Below are positions 10,771 through 23,480 of a stretch of 64,000 nucleotides of DNA, piece by piece. The notes beneath the pieces were generated by a model. The model made no database searches and was not told where the DNA came from. It saw only the letters and a list, made by a program, of their open reading frames with translations. The position numbers and the translations under genes are program-made. Position 1 is the first letter of the stretch. Every line of letters begins with the position of its first letter. Origin of the DNA: Juglans regia (lineage: Eukaryota > Streptophyta > Magnoliopsida > Fagales > Juglandaceae); the NCBI RefSeq assembly GCF_001411555.2, contig NC_049903.1, forward strand, positions 19,387,234 through 19,451,233, written 5' to 3'.

Positions 10771-11820
10771 CCAAGGAATGCGGACATCAACAACATGGTA
10801 AAAGGCGGCAAGCACATTGCGTCATAGCCCAAATGGCCTAGTTGCATATCAAAATAAAGCATGACAATGCAAAATGGAAGAACTAAAAGATTAGGCGGGG
10901 TAAAGCGCATCTGAGAGATCGACGACAAAAAAGAAAGAAATTGACTCAAAGAAAAGGTGGAGAGACATTGGCCTCATCAACGATATTGCTAAATGTACCA
11001 AGAGGATAACTGACTAACGAATCCAAACGAGGACAATATAAGAGGGGCACCATCGGTTGGTGGGGTCGTCAGGGATGGGTTTAGCACTAGCGAGGTGAAC
11101 CGTAAAGTTCTGGATGATGGCAATCCCCCCGCTCGATGGGGACCCTATAATTCCCTACGTCAGAACTCCCAGGCCGACCGTTAAAAAAAAAAAAAGACCT
11201 TGAAAGTGAATGACCACAGAAGATAGACAGAAATAAAAAAGATAATATTATTGACAACATGAAGCCGCAAGCTTACAATGGACAAGTTACAACATGAAGT
11301 CTCAGTTGCAAAAATTAATTAATCAAGGAAGGAAATGAAGAATTCTCATTGAACAAGCCTGATGCCGCTCGACCGCATCCCGCTTATGGGGACTTGTATA
11401 GGGCAGAACAAGAAAGACGAAGAACTTTTTATCTTCTGACAAGGGAAATTGACGAACGGCCAACAGGGCCTGCAGAATAAAACGATCAGGAAGTTATGGC
11501 GCATTAATGGCACCGTCATAGAGGCATGCCGCATTTAAAGAAGTCTATTAAAAGGAACAATAAAAAGGACATGGGCTCCACAGGGGCAGGCACGATTTGT
11601 CCCCCAATCTCTCGGTATAAATAGCAATTTCCAGGTATGAAAAAGCGCTAGACTCTCTCATTATTTACAAACTTTCAAAATAGTCTACTGATTTGAGCAT
11701 CGAAGACTCCCCGACCCCAAGACAGCCCTCTCCCAGCTTCTTTATTTTTCGTTTTCCCAAGCTCAATTTTGAAGATCCAAGTTGTTGGAATCTGACTCAA
11801 AGGTATACAAAACATGACGG
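10771..11820 (+). mobile_element. Probable 3' LTR region of the decayed gypsy element
   Basis: No frame is present. Near 11616 a TATAAATA box is followed by text resembling the R/U5 part of gypsy LTRs (gatttgagcatcgaagactcc near 11691). The exact start and end were not found. No matching 5' LTR lies in the window, so this is a call from layout and style only. Confidence 0.45.
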
Positions 11821-11847
11821 TAATAAGGAGATTTGTCTAATAAACGA

Positions 11848-12086
11848 TTGCTCATATATACAAAATGAAACTTCATATGTCCACCGACCAAATGCATTTA
11901 TACATATATATATTGTGTGTATATTTATATTTGCATATATATAAAATGATTATGAATATACTATCAAAAATTTATTTGATCTTGATGAAATTATCCAACA
12001 ACTAATTGCTTATGTGCACAAAATAAAGACGAACTTCATATTTCCAACAACCAAATAGATTTAGTGTTTAAATAAGAAATTAATTT

Positions 12087-12122
<36 letters not shown>

Positions 12123-12360
12123 TTGTATATGAATAAAATGATTATGAATATGCCTTCAACAAATTATCTGATCATGATGAGATTTGTCCCGCAACTACTT
12201 GCTTATATGTACAAAATGAATACGAATCTCATATGTCCAACAACCAAATGCATTTCTTGTTTAATCAATAAATGCATATATATATATATATATGTGTGTG
12301 TGTGTATGTGTGTATTTGCATATGTATAAAATGACTATAAATATATTTTCAACATATATA
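11848..12360. repeat. Three-unit tandem repeat with embedded microsatellites
   Basis: Units begin ttgctcatatatacaaaatg (11848), ttgcttatgtgcacaaaata (12007) and ttgcttatatgtacaaaatg (12199). Each continues with a ccaacaaccaaatgcattt-like block, a (CA)n, (TA)n or (TG)n tract, and tgcatatgtataaaatgattatgaatat. Each unit carries its own differently expanded dinucleotide tract, so unit lengths differ (about 159 and 192 bp). The function is unknown. Confidence 0.75.
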
Positions 12361-12585
12361 ATGCATTTCTTCATATGAGCATTTTTTCATATTTGGTATC
12401 TCCTCATGGGTGATCAATGCATTTCATCTTTATTTAGTCAAAATGTGTAATTTTTCTTAACCAATAACAAACTACAAATGACATGAAAAGATCATGTAGG
12501 GTGCATGAGTTTCAACCAAATGGAAAAATATTAAGACAATACAAGATTTAAAATAGCAGTGCATAAAAATGCACATGAATATGAA

Positions 12586-13030
12586 TGTAAAAATACACGA
12601 AAATACATGTTAGAAATCAGAATCTAAAATAGTAATATTGAAAACGAAAATGGTGAAAATATACCTGCGGAAGCCATGTTTCCTGAATGCATATAGACAG
12701 ATCTTCTCCTCCTTGCTCCTCACAAAAAATCAGCTATCAATGGGGCAAGCCAATGGACATATGGAGAGGAGGAGGGACCTAGCCTCTTATAAAAGAAAAC
12801 TAATGGAGTCCACCCATTAAGGAACAAGACCCTTGGTTTTCCAGGTCTACATACGTAATTATACCACAATATAAATAGGATATAATCCTATATTACTAAG
12901 GTGCAACAAACCCCAAATGATCACTCAACATAGTGGGTTAAAACAAAATATCATTGTGAGCTATATATATGTCTAACCCGTTTTATAAAATGTGCAATCA
13001 AATGAAGCCCATATTTAAAATATTCTAACA
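12586..13030 (-). repeat. copia 3' LTR
   Basis: In element orientation it begins TGTTAGAATA and ends GTATTTTTACA. Compared with the 5' LTR it lacks about 35 bp after the block that reads cacccattaagga on the + strand (near 12815). Otherwise it differs at only a handful of positions. Confidence 0.9.
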
Positions 13031-13046
13031 TTCTCCCACTTGGGCA
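13031..13046 (-). promoter_or_regulatory. Polypurine tract of the copia element
   Basis: On the - strand the sequence next to the 3' LTR reads TGCCCAAGTGGGAGAA. A purine-rich run directly before the 3' LTR is the usual plus-strand DNA primer of LTR elements. Confidence 0.75.
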
Positions 13047-13612
13047 AACATTGATTGCTATAAAATAAAACTTGTTTTAAAAAATAAATAAATAAATAAT
13101 GACTCTCGGGTTAGACTACAAAGGTGGCCACACAAAAACATAGCTCAAATGATAGCACCTTAGAAAACACGATCCGGTCCAATAAGAATATCAACATCGA
13201 ACATGGAAATCGTTACACCACTTAAACGATGTAAGACCACTCCACAGCTACAAATGCTAATATCCTTATCGACATGGATCCCCATCCTCCGACCAATGTG
13301 GTAGTATGTAGTATGAACTTAGCATCAATGTGATCAAAAGCTGTGCTAATTCATATCAGTCCTCATAATGCTTCAAAATGAAGCCATGTCTCTAAAAGAG
13401 ACTCATCTTATGTCTTTTGCCCATATATCTCGAGATCATAATGATATTATAATAAAAGACATAAGTCAAATGCATGCTCAAAAACTTAGTGTATGAATAG
13501 GGGAGATTTATTATTATTGGAAAGGGGCTGCACCCTAAAACAAATGGGTTACCTACGTACCCTGTAAAGGGATCAAGCCAAAACGTAGTTCTTTTTACAT
13601 AAGTAACTCCCA

Positions 13613-16600
13613 CTAACCAAAAACATCAAAAGTTTCCACAATACCCATATTAGTAACATGTGTTTTAAAAACTTTAGGAGCGAGTCCCTTAGTCAAAGGA
13701 TCTGCAATCATCGCCTCTGTATTAACATGCTCTATCTTTGTCTGCCCTTCTTTAACTCTATCTCTGACCACCAAATACTTGATGTCAATGTGCTTGGATC
13801 CACTAGAACTCTTATTATTCTTTGAAAAGAATACCGCTGCACTATTATCACAATAAATAGTAATTGGCCTCGAGATGGAATCAACAACTTTCAGTTCAGA
13901 AATAAAATTTCTTAACCAAACAGCTTGGATAGTAGCTCCATAACACGCCACAAATTCAGCTTGCATAGTAGAAGATGCCACTAGAGTTTGCTTAACACTC
14001 TTCCAAGAAATAGCACCCCCAGCTAGCATAAAAACATAACCTGAGGTCGATTTCAAATCATCTTGACATCCAGCAAAATCAGAATCTGAGTAGCCTACCA
14101 CCTCAAGGTGATTTGAACGCTGGAATGTGAGCATGTAACCTTCAGTTTTCTTCAAGTATCTCATAACTTTCTTAGCTGCTTTCCAATGCTCTTGCCCTGG
14201 ATTCGACTGAAACCTGCTAAAAACACTAACTGCATAGGCAATATCTGGTCTAGTGCAAACTTGAGCATACATCAAACTCCCCACAGCACTAGCATATGGT
14301 ATGTTCTTTACAGATTCCCTTTCAAGTTCATTCTTGGGACATTGAGTTTTGTTGAACTTATCTCCTTTTATGATTGGTACATCACCAGGTGCACAGTTAT
14401 GAATTTCAAATCTTTGCAGTACACGTCGTATATAAGCTTTCTGAGAAAGCCCCAACAAACCACGAGCTCTATCACGACATATTTCAATGCCAAGCACAAA
14501 AGAAACTTCTCCCAGATCTTTCATCTCAAAATTAGCAGATAACATTTTCTTTGTTTCATGAAGTAGTCCCAAGTCACTGCTGGCAAGCAAAATGTCATCT
14601 ACGTACAGAATAAGAAAAATAAAGTTTCTCCCACTGGTCTTGCGATATATACACTGGTCCACTGCATTTTCAACAAAACCAAGTGAAGTTACAACCTCAT
14701 CAAACTTCAAATACCACTGTCGAGACGCTTGCTTCAGGCCATATAAGGATTTATTTAACTTACAAACCAAGTTTTCTTTTCCCTTCTCAACAAAACCTTC
14801 AGGTTGTCTCATATAAACTTCTTCATAAAGATCTCAATTCAAAAATGTTGTCTTTACATCCATCTGATGAAGCTCCAAATCACAGTGCGCCACGAGTGCC
14901 AGGATAATTCTAAAAGAATCTTTAGACGAAACTGGTGAAAAAGTTTCATTATAATCAATGCCTTCCCGCTGAGTGAACCCTTTTGCAACTAATCTTGCCT
15001 TCTTTCGTTCAACATTCCCTTTTGAGTCTAATTTACTTTTGAAAATCCATTTGTTGTCAATAGCTTTAGCATCTGGAGGAAGTTCAACAAGTTCCCAGAC
15101 TCTATTCTTTTCCATAGAATTCATTTCATCTTCCATAGCACTTAACCACTTATCTGACTCAGAACATGTCAAGGCTTGCTTAAAAGTAACAGGATCAACT
15201 ACATGCCCAATATTAAAATCACTTTCTAACAAATAGACAATGTAATCATTAGGCAATGCTGACCTTCTTTCTCTTTGAGATCTTCTGACTTGTGGCTCAG
15301 AAACAGACTCTACCATTGTTGGAATTTCTTGTTGTTGTTCAGGTTCTTCACTAAAAATCTCAATTGGCGGAGAAACAGCTCTTTCCTGTATAACAGGAAC
15401 TGGAACAACAACTGGATTAGGATCAGCAAATAACTCCTTCAATACAGAACTCCCACTGACACCAACATCATTTTCCAGAAATTTTGCAGTAATGGACTCA
15501 ACAATTCTGGTGCCACGATTAGGACAATAGAACTTATATCCTTTTGATCTATCTGGGTATCCAATAAAATAACCAGGAGTAGATTTTGGGTCTAGTTTCT
15601 TTTCAAGAGGATTATAAATCCTAACCTCAGCTGGACATCCCCAAACTCTGAAATGAGCCAAACTTGGCTTACGGCCTGTCCACAATTCAAAAGGAGTTTT
15701 TGAAACAGCTTTACTGGGAACCCTGTTTAAAATGTACATAGCAGTTTTCAAAGCTTCACCCCATAGATATTCTGGCAAATTTGTTCTGCTCATCATACTC
15801 CTAACCATGTCCTTTAGAGTCCGGTTTCGTCTTTCAGAGACACCATTCTGCTCGGGTGTTCCTGGCATGGTGTATTGAGGCACTATTCCACACCCTTGTA
15901 AAAATTTTGCAAACTCGCCCATGTTTTGACCAGACTCATCATACTTCCCATAATACTCGCCGCCTCGGTCAGATCTTACAACCTTAATACTTTTCCCACA
16001 TTGATTTTCTACTTCCATTTTGAATATCTTAAATTTCTCAAGAGCTAGAGATTTATCATTAATCAGGTAAACATATCCATAGCGTGAGAAATCATCAATG
16101 AAAGTTATGAAGTACTTATTCCCACATATGGTAGAAGATAAAGGTCCACTAATGTCGGTATGTATTAATTCCAAAATACCGTCACTCCTAGTAGAACCCT
16201 TTCTTGTGGATTTAGTCAGCTTTCCTCTTATACAGTCCACACATGTGTTAAAATCTGAAAAATCAAGAGAAGGAAGTATTTCAACTTTTACCAATCTCTC
16301 CATTCTTTCCTTTGAAATATGTCCTAATCTCTTATGCCACAACATAGAAGATGATTCACGGATTAAAGACCTTTTCTTCGCTACATTGGTAACACAAGAG
16401 ACTTCACCAAAAGAAGCCAAAGTCATTCTATATAAACCATCACACAAAAGACCATTTCCAACCAAACGGGAATCATAGAACAATTCAACTTTTCCATTGC
16501 CAAACTTAAAAGAAAAACCAGATTCATCAAGTTTTGATATAGAAATCAAATTCCGTCTCATTGACGGTACAAAAACTGTGTTCTCCAAAACAAGAGAAAA

Positions 16601-17680
16601 ACCAGACTCCAAAGACAACTTTATTACTCCTATAAACTCGACCTTCACTTGAACTCCATTCCCAACGCATAAGCTTACTTCATTCTCACTTGGCCTCCGT
16701 TTGCTTACGAACCCCTGCAAGGAATTCGCAATATGAATACTTGCACCTGAGTCTATCCACCAAGAATTTAAAGGCACATCTACTAAAGAAGACTCAAAAC
16801 AAACTAAGGCCAATGGAGTACCTGTCGAGTTCTTCTTCTTCTTCTCCAACCAAATTTTAAACTTAAAACAATCCTTTTGCCAATGACCCTTCTTCTTACA
16901 AAACTTGCACTGATCATTTTTCTTCACAGTTTCTTTAGGACCACCAGAAGTCTGACCTTCAAACCTTTTACTGTGCTGATTTCGGTGTGACTTATTTCCC
17001 TTGTGGAACTTAGACTTATGATTATGAAAGGACCCATTGTTCTGTTGTGGTTGAAAAACTAATTGCACAGTTTCAACGGTCTCACGACGCATCCTACACT
17101 CCTCTTGGGCACATACTACTATCAAATCATTTAAATCCCATTTATCTCGCTGAGCATTGTAAGCTACCTTTAGCTGATTAAACTGGCTAGGAAGACTATT
17201 AAGAACATGATAAACCAGAAAAGGCTCAGCTATGGGAATTTTGAGGGCTTCTAGCTTAGAGGATATATGTATCATTTTCATAATATACTCCCTAACTCCA
17301 CTAGAACCATCATATTTCATACTCATCAGTCTATCCATCAGGTCTCCAGTTTCAGCTTTATCGGATTCAACAAACCTTTGTCCTATGGCACCCAAAAATT
17401 GCTTAGCATTATCACTGTCTGGAATAGCTCCCATAATAGAATCTGATATAGAACGCTTGATAATCTTAAGACAAAGTCTGTTTGCCCTATCCCACTCTTG
17501 ATATTCAGCCACATATTCGGTAGTACTCTTATCAGTAGGTTTTGAAGGTTGGTCTTCTAGGACAAAATCCAATCCCAAAAGACCAAGAGCAATTTCTACG
17601 TCTCGTTTCCATCTCACATAATTATTCCCAGTCAAAGTTTCAATAGCAGATAATTGACTTGAAATAGAGGAGGCACTCAA
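13613..17680 (-). pseudogene. copia gag-pol polyprotein with one in-frame stop
   Basis: One frame of 1356 codons runs from ATG at 17680 to a stop at 13613 and is broken only by TGA at 14834-14836 (codon 949). Visible in order: a gag region beginning [11 protein letters not shown]; a CCHC zinc knuckle ([14 protein letters not shown], about residue 255-270); the protease motif WIDSGAS; a GAG-pre-integrase HHCC segment ([10 protein letters not shown]); an integrase core with [12 protein letters not shown] and [11 protein letters not shown]; and the RT start ([16 protein letters not shown]). After the stop come the RT catalytic YVDDILLAS, the copia RNase H (SDSDFAG, ASSTMQAEF) and ADPLTKGL. The stop falls inside RT, so RT and RNase H would not be made. 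All other catalytic motifs look intact. It lies 1.6 kb from the 5' LTR, leaving a long leader. Confidence 0.95.
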
Positions 17681-19262
17681 AACTGTAGAAACATGAAATA
17701 GTACATTTTATTTAATTATCATCCAAACAAATAGCATGCAGTCAATAGATGATATCAAATCTTTCTAATTAATATGAGCTATTAATTAGACAATACATAA
17801 TTAAGCTCGGAACCATATGAGCTTCATTACAATAAGAGCCTTGGTGCATCATTGTAAAGTCACCTTTGGGCTAACTAAACAACATGCTATAAGGTATTCT
17901 TAAAACATATCACAAAACTAATTAATAAAATCACATCAGTTTCAAAATACCATCACCTTTAGGCAGAAGGAAATTTCTAAACTAATGTAATCTCATTAAT
18001 TAATTCACACAATTTTCTAAAATGTCACACACAATAATACATTTGGGCAAGATATTATGTGCAATAAATTAGAAAACAAAGATATCCTTTTAAATATCAA
18101 TGAGTGTGCCACTTTGGCGGCTACCACCCACAAATATTTCAAAAATTTTATTTAAAGGAATAATAAGGATAATCTAAATGCCCATAAATTACAATCACAA
18201 AATGATAATAATAATCATCAACTTGATACAATCACAATTAGAATTCAAATGTGATTGTGATACTAAAACAGTGTGAATAGATCAAACATATAAGACAACA
18301 AATATGTCTAAAATTAAATATGAATTTGGAATGCATATATATACAAAATACTTATAACAAGTCACAAAATTAACATGCATCCAAAACATGTTAAGAGAGA
18401 GAGTACACATATGCACAGATCATATAAGGTACTGACTATTCACCACAAAAAATATTATAATATTTAGTACACTGTAGCCCACAGAAAAATGTGTAAATAA
18501 CATTCAAAAATATAAAACAGTGTCTTATGATGTTACAAAAATTTTTCAAAAAATATATATAACTTTAATAGGGCGAGTACATAAATACTAGAAAAAGAAA
18601 ACCAGAAAAAACACTTTTTACTGTGCCACACGCGCCGCACGCGCCACCTGCTGCGCGTGGGCAACATTCTGGCTGGAGGTGAATTCATCTTCAACCTCCA
18701 GCCGGGTCAGCAAACGGGTCGCGGGTCTGAAAACCGGGTCTATGGGTTTTAAACGGATTTTTCTCAATTTCTTGCAATTTTTGGATCAAAAACTAAAATT
18801 AATTTAGGGGAAACAATATATAGTGCCCGAAAAACACATATATGGTGTTTTAAAACAATGGGTATCAATATTTAAGGAAGATTAATGAAATTTCGAAATG
18901 GGTATTAACCCTAGTTTTGTAAAAACTCAAAACCGAAACACATTATCGATTAAACACATCTAAAACAAGTAAATATCATTCTAAAAAACCGATCTTGATA
19001 TGAGTTTGATCAATCGATTGTGTAATACGATTTTCTTGCCCAAAAATGGTTCCGAAAATTAAAACAAAAATGTAAATGGTGAAACCATAACAGTAAAGTT
19101 GCGGAAACAATGAAGAGAAAATAGAAACCCAACCAGATTGAAGATTTACAGCAAATAAATCCTACACATTTCATTTTGAGCGATCGATTTGCATAAATAA
19201 AATAAAATCGAAAATAGAACACCAAAAATTGCATTATCGTAAGATTCTAATCCTAGCATGGT
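17681..19262 (-). other. Long untranslated leader of the copia element
   Basis: About 1.6 kb lies between the primer site and the gag ATG, and no sizeable frame is seen on the coding strand. A GC-rich patch occurs near 18625-18725. The leader could contain an intron that brings gag nearer the cap site, but splice sites were not resolved. Confidence 0.6.
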
Positions 19263-19277
19263 GGCTCTGATACCAAA
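19263..19277 (-). promoter_or_regulatory. Primer binding site, initiator tRNA-Met type
   Basis: Directly inside the 5' LTR the - strand reads TTTGGTATCAGAGCC, containing TGGTATCAGAGC, the usual plant match to the 3' end of initiator tRNA-Met. It fixes the element's orientation and its LTR boundary. Confidence 0.9.
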
Positions 19278-19757
19278 TGTAAAAATACACGAAAATACAT
19301 GCTAGAAATCAGAATCTAAAATAGTAATATTGAAAACGAAAATGGTGAAAATATACCTGCGGAAGCCATGTTTCCTGGAATGCATATAGACAGATATTCT
19401 CCTCCTTGCTCCTCACAAAAAATCAGCTATCAATGGGGCAAGCCAATGGACATATGGAGAGGAGGAGGGACCTAGCCTCTTATAAAAGAAAACTAATGGA
19501 GTCCACCCATTAAGGACTCAAATTAATATGGGTCTATACAAATTCCATAAACAAGACCCTTAGTTTTCCAGGTCTACATACGTAATTATACCACAATATA
19601 AATAGGATATAATCATATATTACTAAGGTGCAACAAACCCCAAATGATCACTCAACATAGTGGGTTAAAACAAAATATCATTGTGAGCTATATATATGTC
19701 TAACCCGTTTTATAAAATGTGCAATCAAATGAAGCCCATATTTAAAATATTCTAACA
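19278..19757 (-). repeat. copia 5' LTR
   Basis: This LTR is 480 bp and has TG/CA termini, with the promoter expected within it. It retains the roughly 35-bp block missing from the other LTR (after cacccattaagga on the + strand, near 19516). Confidence 0.9.
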
Positions 19758-20472
19758 TTAATGAGATTTAGAGTGGCCAGGCAATGTATTTTTTATGCAC
19801 AATTAAAGAATTGTGATACACACAGGTACGGACTCAAGAAATTTACGTGGAAAAATGAATTTATTATGCTTTGTATATTAAAGATGCATTGTCCCGTACG
19901 TGTAAATCTCATAAGTCCATACTCATACGTATCACCATAAACTTTCTGGTTATGGAATGTTGATTTCTCTATTGATACTCATTAACTTTCTGCCTCTTCT
20001 TCCTCTGGCTCTCTAGCTCGATCTTTTCGATTACTTATGATGCCAGAAATAATGAATGGAACGCCTAAAAAACAAACCAATTAAAGCTTTAAACGCCCAA
20101 CAAAAGTTTGGCAAAACACCAGGCGCGCCATTCGCTCTATTATTGTGGAATTGGAACCAATTGAATTTTGAGCTTCTTGAAGGATGAGTTGAGGTAGGAA
20201 TTCGACTGTATTGAAATTGGAGTTTAATTTATCAATTTCAACTATGACAAAATCAATATATAGATAAATAGATTCATTGAAAACTGTATTTAGAATATGG
20301 ACCTAATTAACTATACATGTATTGGAATTACAAGATATGGACCTAATTAACTATACATGTATTGGAATCACATGAACTCAACTGATTTATTTAATTATTC
20401 AGGGTGGGTTATATTTTTTTCAGCTAATTACAAAATTAGTATTTAGATTTTCATATTTTTAAACTTAAGACA
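19758..20472. other. Gene-free stretch with a 40-bp tandem repeat
   Basis: No gene is recognised. At 20295-20334 and 20335-20374 a 40-bp unit (atatggacctaattaactat and the 20 bases after it) is repeated head to tail, almost identical. Confidence 0.7.
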
Positions 20473-20686
20473 GCCTCGTTTGAATAGTGAAAGTGTTTTA
20501 TCTCATCTCATATGATTTCGTCTTATCATTACAACTTTCCTAAATTCTCACACAAAATATAATAAATAATTATTCAACTTTTTCAAATAACTAAACAATA
20601 ATAATATTAAAAAATAATATTCTAACAATATTTTATTCAACTTTCATCTAAAACCATCTCATCTCATCTCACTATCCAAACCACAC
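20473..20686. mobile_element. MITE of the GAGATGAGAT family, copy 1
   Basis: The ends GCCTCGTTTGAATAGTGA and TCACTATCCAAACCACAC are inverted repeats, with reiterated TCTCATCTCA just inside each end and an AT-rich centre. Related copies lie at 30349-30734 and 50862-51201. Confidence 0.75.
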
Positions 20687-20706
20687 CAGTTTTAATTTTA
20701 ACAAAC

Positions 20707-23480
20707 TTTTTTTTAAAGTATCTGTAATTTCATTCAATATCAAAGTTTATCTATACAAGCTAAATCATGTATAATTGTGCCATACACTTCCTTTGGACCT
20801 TCCTCCATACACACTTGTTCTACCTCACTAGACAGACCTAGTTTTGCCAAACAATGAGCTGCCTTGTTCCCTTTTCTCTTTGTAAACTGAATCGACCAGC
20901 CTTGTCTACATTGCATAGCCTGCTTTACATCCTCAACCAATTGTCCATACCAGCTCCAACAGTCTTCCACCTTATTAATTAACAACCTTAGTAACTTGTA
21001 AAGCATCTCCTTCAAACACAACTAAGGGGATATTCAATTCAACACAAAGCTGCATAACTCTCCAAAGAGCCAAGATTTCTTCTATCACAGGGTGTGCAAC
21101 ACCCTCCCTACTCATGGACAAAGATACCAGGACCTGTCATTGAGCCTCCCTTATTATAACCCCAGCTCCCATCTTGTTTGTCTTTGAGTTGGAAGCCGCA
21201 TCCCAGTTTACCTTAACTCCACTACCCACTGGTGGCTGCCACCTTACCACCTTATTTGTTGTGCCTCCATCAGATTTTCCCCCATTGAACTACTCTGAGC
21301 CAAATGAAACTCCTCAAGACAGTCCCTTGCTTGCTTCACCACCATTTTAGGACTAGAGAAAGATCTTTCAAAAATAAACTTGTTCCTCCTATTTCATATC
21401 CCTCTCATAATCAATGCCACCACTTTCAACCCCTCTTGCTGTAAACTTTGAGACATCATCTCCCATACCTTCACAAGATCTCTCTCTGCGCTAGGCCATT
21501 TATGAACAGGACTCGCAGGCCCAGCCCACACATCTGTTGAAGTAGAGCGACTCCATAGGGTGTGGCATATAGTTTCCTCTTCCCTTTCACATATAGGGCA
21601 CAAAGGATTCTCAATGACTCTTTTCTTTGTCAAGTTCACTCTCGTGGGTAAGCAGTCATTTAAAGCATTCCACAAGAAAGTCTTTACCAGAATTGGTGAA
21701 TTTGAATTCCACACTGCTTTCCTGCAATAATCCTTCACTGAGCCAATTGATGATTCTCCCAACCCCCTCCCTCTCCTTCCCATCTCCAAGTGATAAGCAC
21801 TTTTAACATTAAAATTTTTGTGCCCCCAGATTAGCTTGTCCCTTTAACAGACAAACTGATTAGAATGTTGCACACTATCTCAACTTCCTCTTCCCCTAAG
21901 GTCTCTTTGATCACCTCAACCTTCCAACAACCCTTTTCAAAATCTATGTACTCCTCAACTCTAGAACTACTCTCAAAGTTCTTCACTGGAGATTGTAGAC
22001 AGAAAGTAGATGGCTTTGGGATCCACCTATCACCCCATATCTTAATGTCTCTGCCATTGCCTACCCTCCACATAAGCCCCTCTTTGAGTAAGTCAATTGC
22101 TCCCCATAAGCTCCTCCAAATCAAAGAAGGCCCCGAGCCCAACTTAGCTTGCAACATATCACTATCTATAAAATACTTCTCCTTTAAGATCCTTGCTGCC
22201 AAAGAAGTAGGATTAATCAAGAGTCTCCAACACTGCTTGGCAAGTAAAGCTTTGTTAAAACTTTCTAGACTTCTGAACCCAAGCCCTCCATCAGCGTTGG
22301 ATTTCCCCATTTTACCCCAGCTACACCATTGAATCTTCCTATCATTTTGCTTGAAACCCCACCAAAATCTCGTCATCATTTCAAAAATTTATCTACACAA
22401 CTTTACAGGCAGTTTAAATAACTCATGTGATAGTTTGGTATGGCTTGAGTCACTGCTTTGAGAAGAATTTCCTTACCTGAGGGGGAGAGAAATGGATTCT
22501 TACAGTTGTTGATTCGTTGCCACACTTTGTCCTTAATACCTCGAAAGGTGTTCTATTTGGATCTACCAATCATAGCTGGGAGTCTACGATACTTCTCATA
22601 GTAGCCACTGACCCTGGCTCCCAACTCCTCATGGATCAATCTCCTCTCCTGTGCCTTAGTATTCAGGCCAAAGAAAACAACAGTTTTTTGCTTATTTAGA
22701 CATTGGCTCGAGGCATGCTCCCCCTGATTTTCTCTCATTCTTCCATATTAGCCCCGCCAAAAATGACATAATCATCAGTAAATAAAAGGTGTGTAAGTCT
22801 AGTTCCCCCTTACCAGTGGCACCCCCTTATAGCTCCCTTCTACTTATAAGAGTTGAATAAATTGCTCAAATCTTCAACACACAGCAAAAAAAGAAAGACA
22901 AGGAGACAAGGAGTCACCCTGTCTTAGCCCCTAGATGGCCTAATCATCCCACCTGGTTGACCATTAATTAGAACCTCATACGAGATAGTGGCAACACATT
23001 TCATTATTAGGGCAGTCCATCTATCATCAAACCCCAACCTCCTCATCACTCCCTCCAAATATTTACATTCTACCTTGTCATATGCCTTAGATATATCCAG
23101 TTTTATAGCCATGCTACCCACCTTCCCATGCCTCCTCTTCTTCATGGAGTGAAGTGCTTTGTATGCTACCAATATATTATCTAATATAAGTCTTCATGAG
23201 ATGAAAGCACTCTGAGCACTGGATATGATATCATCAATGATCAATTTCAATCTATTAGCCAGTCTTAGCAATGACTTTATACAATACATTACAAAGACTG
23301 ATTGGCCTATAATCAATGACTAGCATAGGGTCGTTCACCTTTGGAATAAGCACTATAAATGTGTGATTTAGAGACTGGTTCATATCTCCCCCTCTCTAAA
23401 AAATCAGGATTGCTTTGCACACCGCTTCACCCAATCAACCTTTGTAATTAGGTATCTCTGTAAATCCTTTGTTAGAAAAC
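20707..23480 (-). mobile_element. 5'-truncated L1-type LINE
   Basis: On the - strand the fragments read, in order: RT from about 23470 (DYRPISLCNVLYKVI, then LDISKAYDKV near 23090 and a QGD segment near 22915); the post-RT region 22379-21831 (RFWWGF, GGLGFRS, WRVGNGRDIKIW); the zinc-binding region 21789-21394 (CPICEREEETICHTLW); and a plant-type RNase H tail ending near 20740 (KRKGNKAAHCLAKLG). The 3' end is an A-run on the - strand (20707-20714 as T). Frameshifts and stops are frequent. The endonuclease and ORF1 are absent through 5' truncation. No target duplication was identified. Confidence 0.9.

Larger units (their letters stand above)
12586..19757 (-). mobile_element. Near-intact Ty1/copia LTR retrotransposon
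   Basis: This is a 7.2-kb element transcribed on the - strand. It has two near-identical LTRs (12586-13030 and 19278-19757), a polypurine tract beside the left LTR, a tRNA-Met-type primer site beside the right LTR, and one gag-pol frame (13613-17680) with the copia order protease, integrase, RT, RNase H. By eye the LTRs differ by about four substitutions, a one-base indel and one 35-36-bp indel, so insertion looks recent. The expected 5-bp target duplication is not seen (ATGAA on the left, TTAAT on the right). One stop codon in pol makes this copy non-autonomous unless it is read through. Confidence 0.95.

Noticed and set aside
12581..19762. Search for a 5-bp target duplication of the copia element
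   Set aside because: ATGAA and TTAAT do not match in any reasonable shift, so none is claimed.
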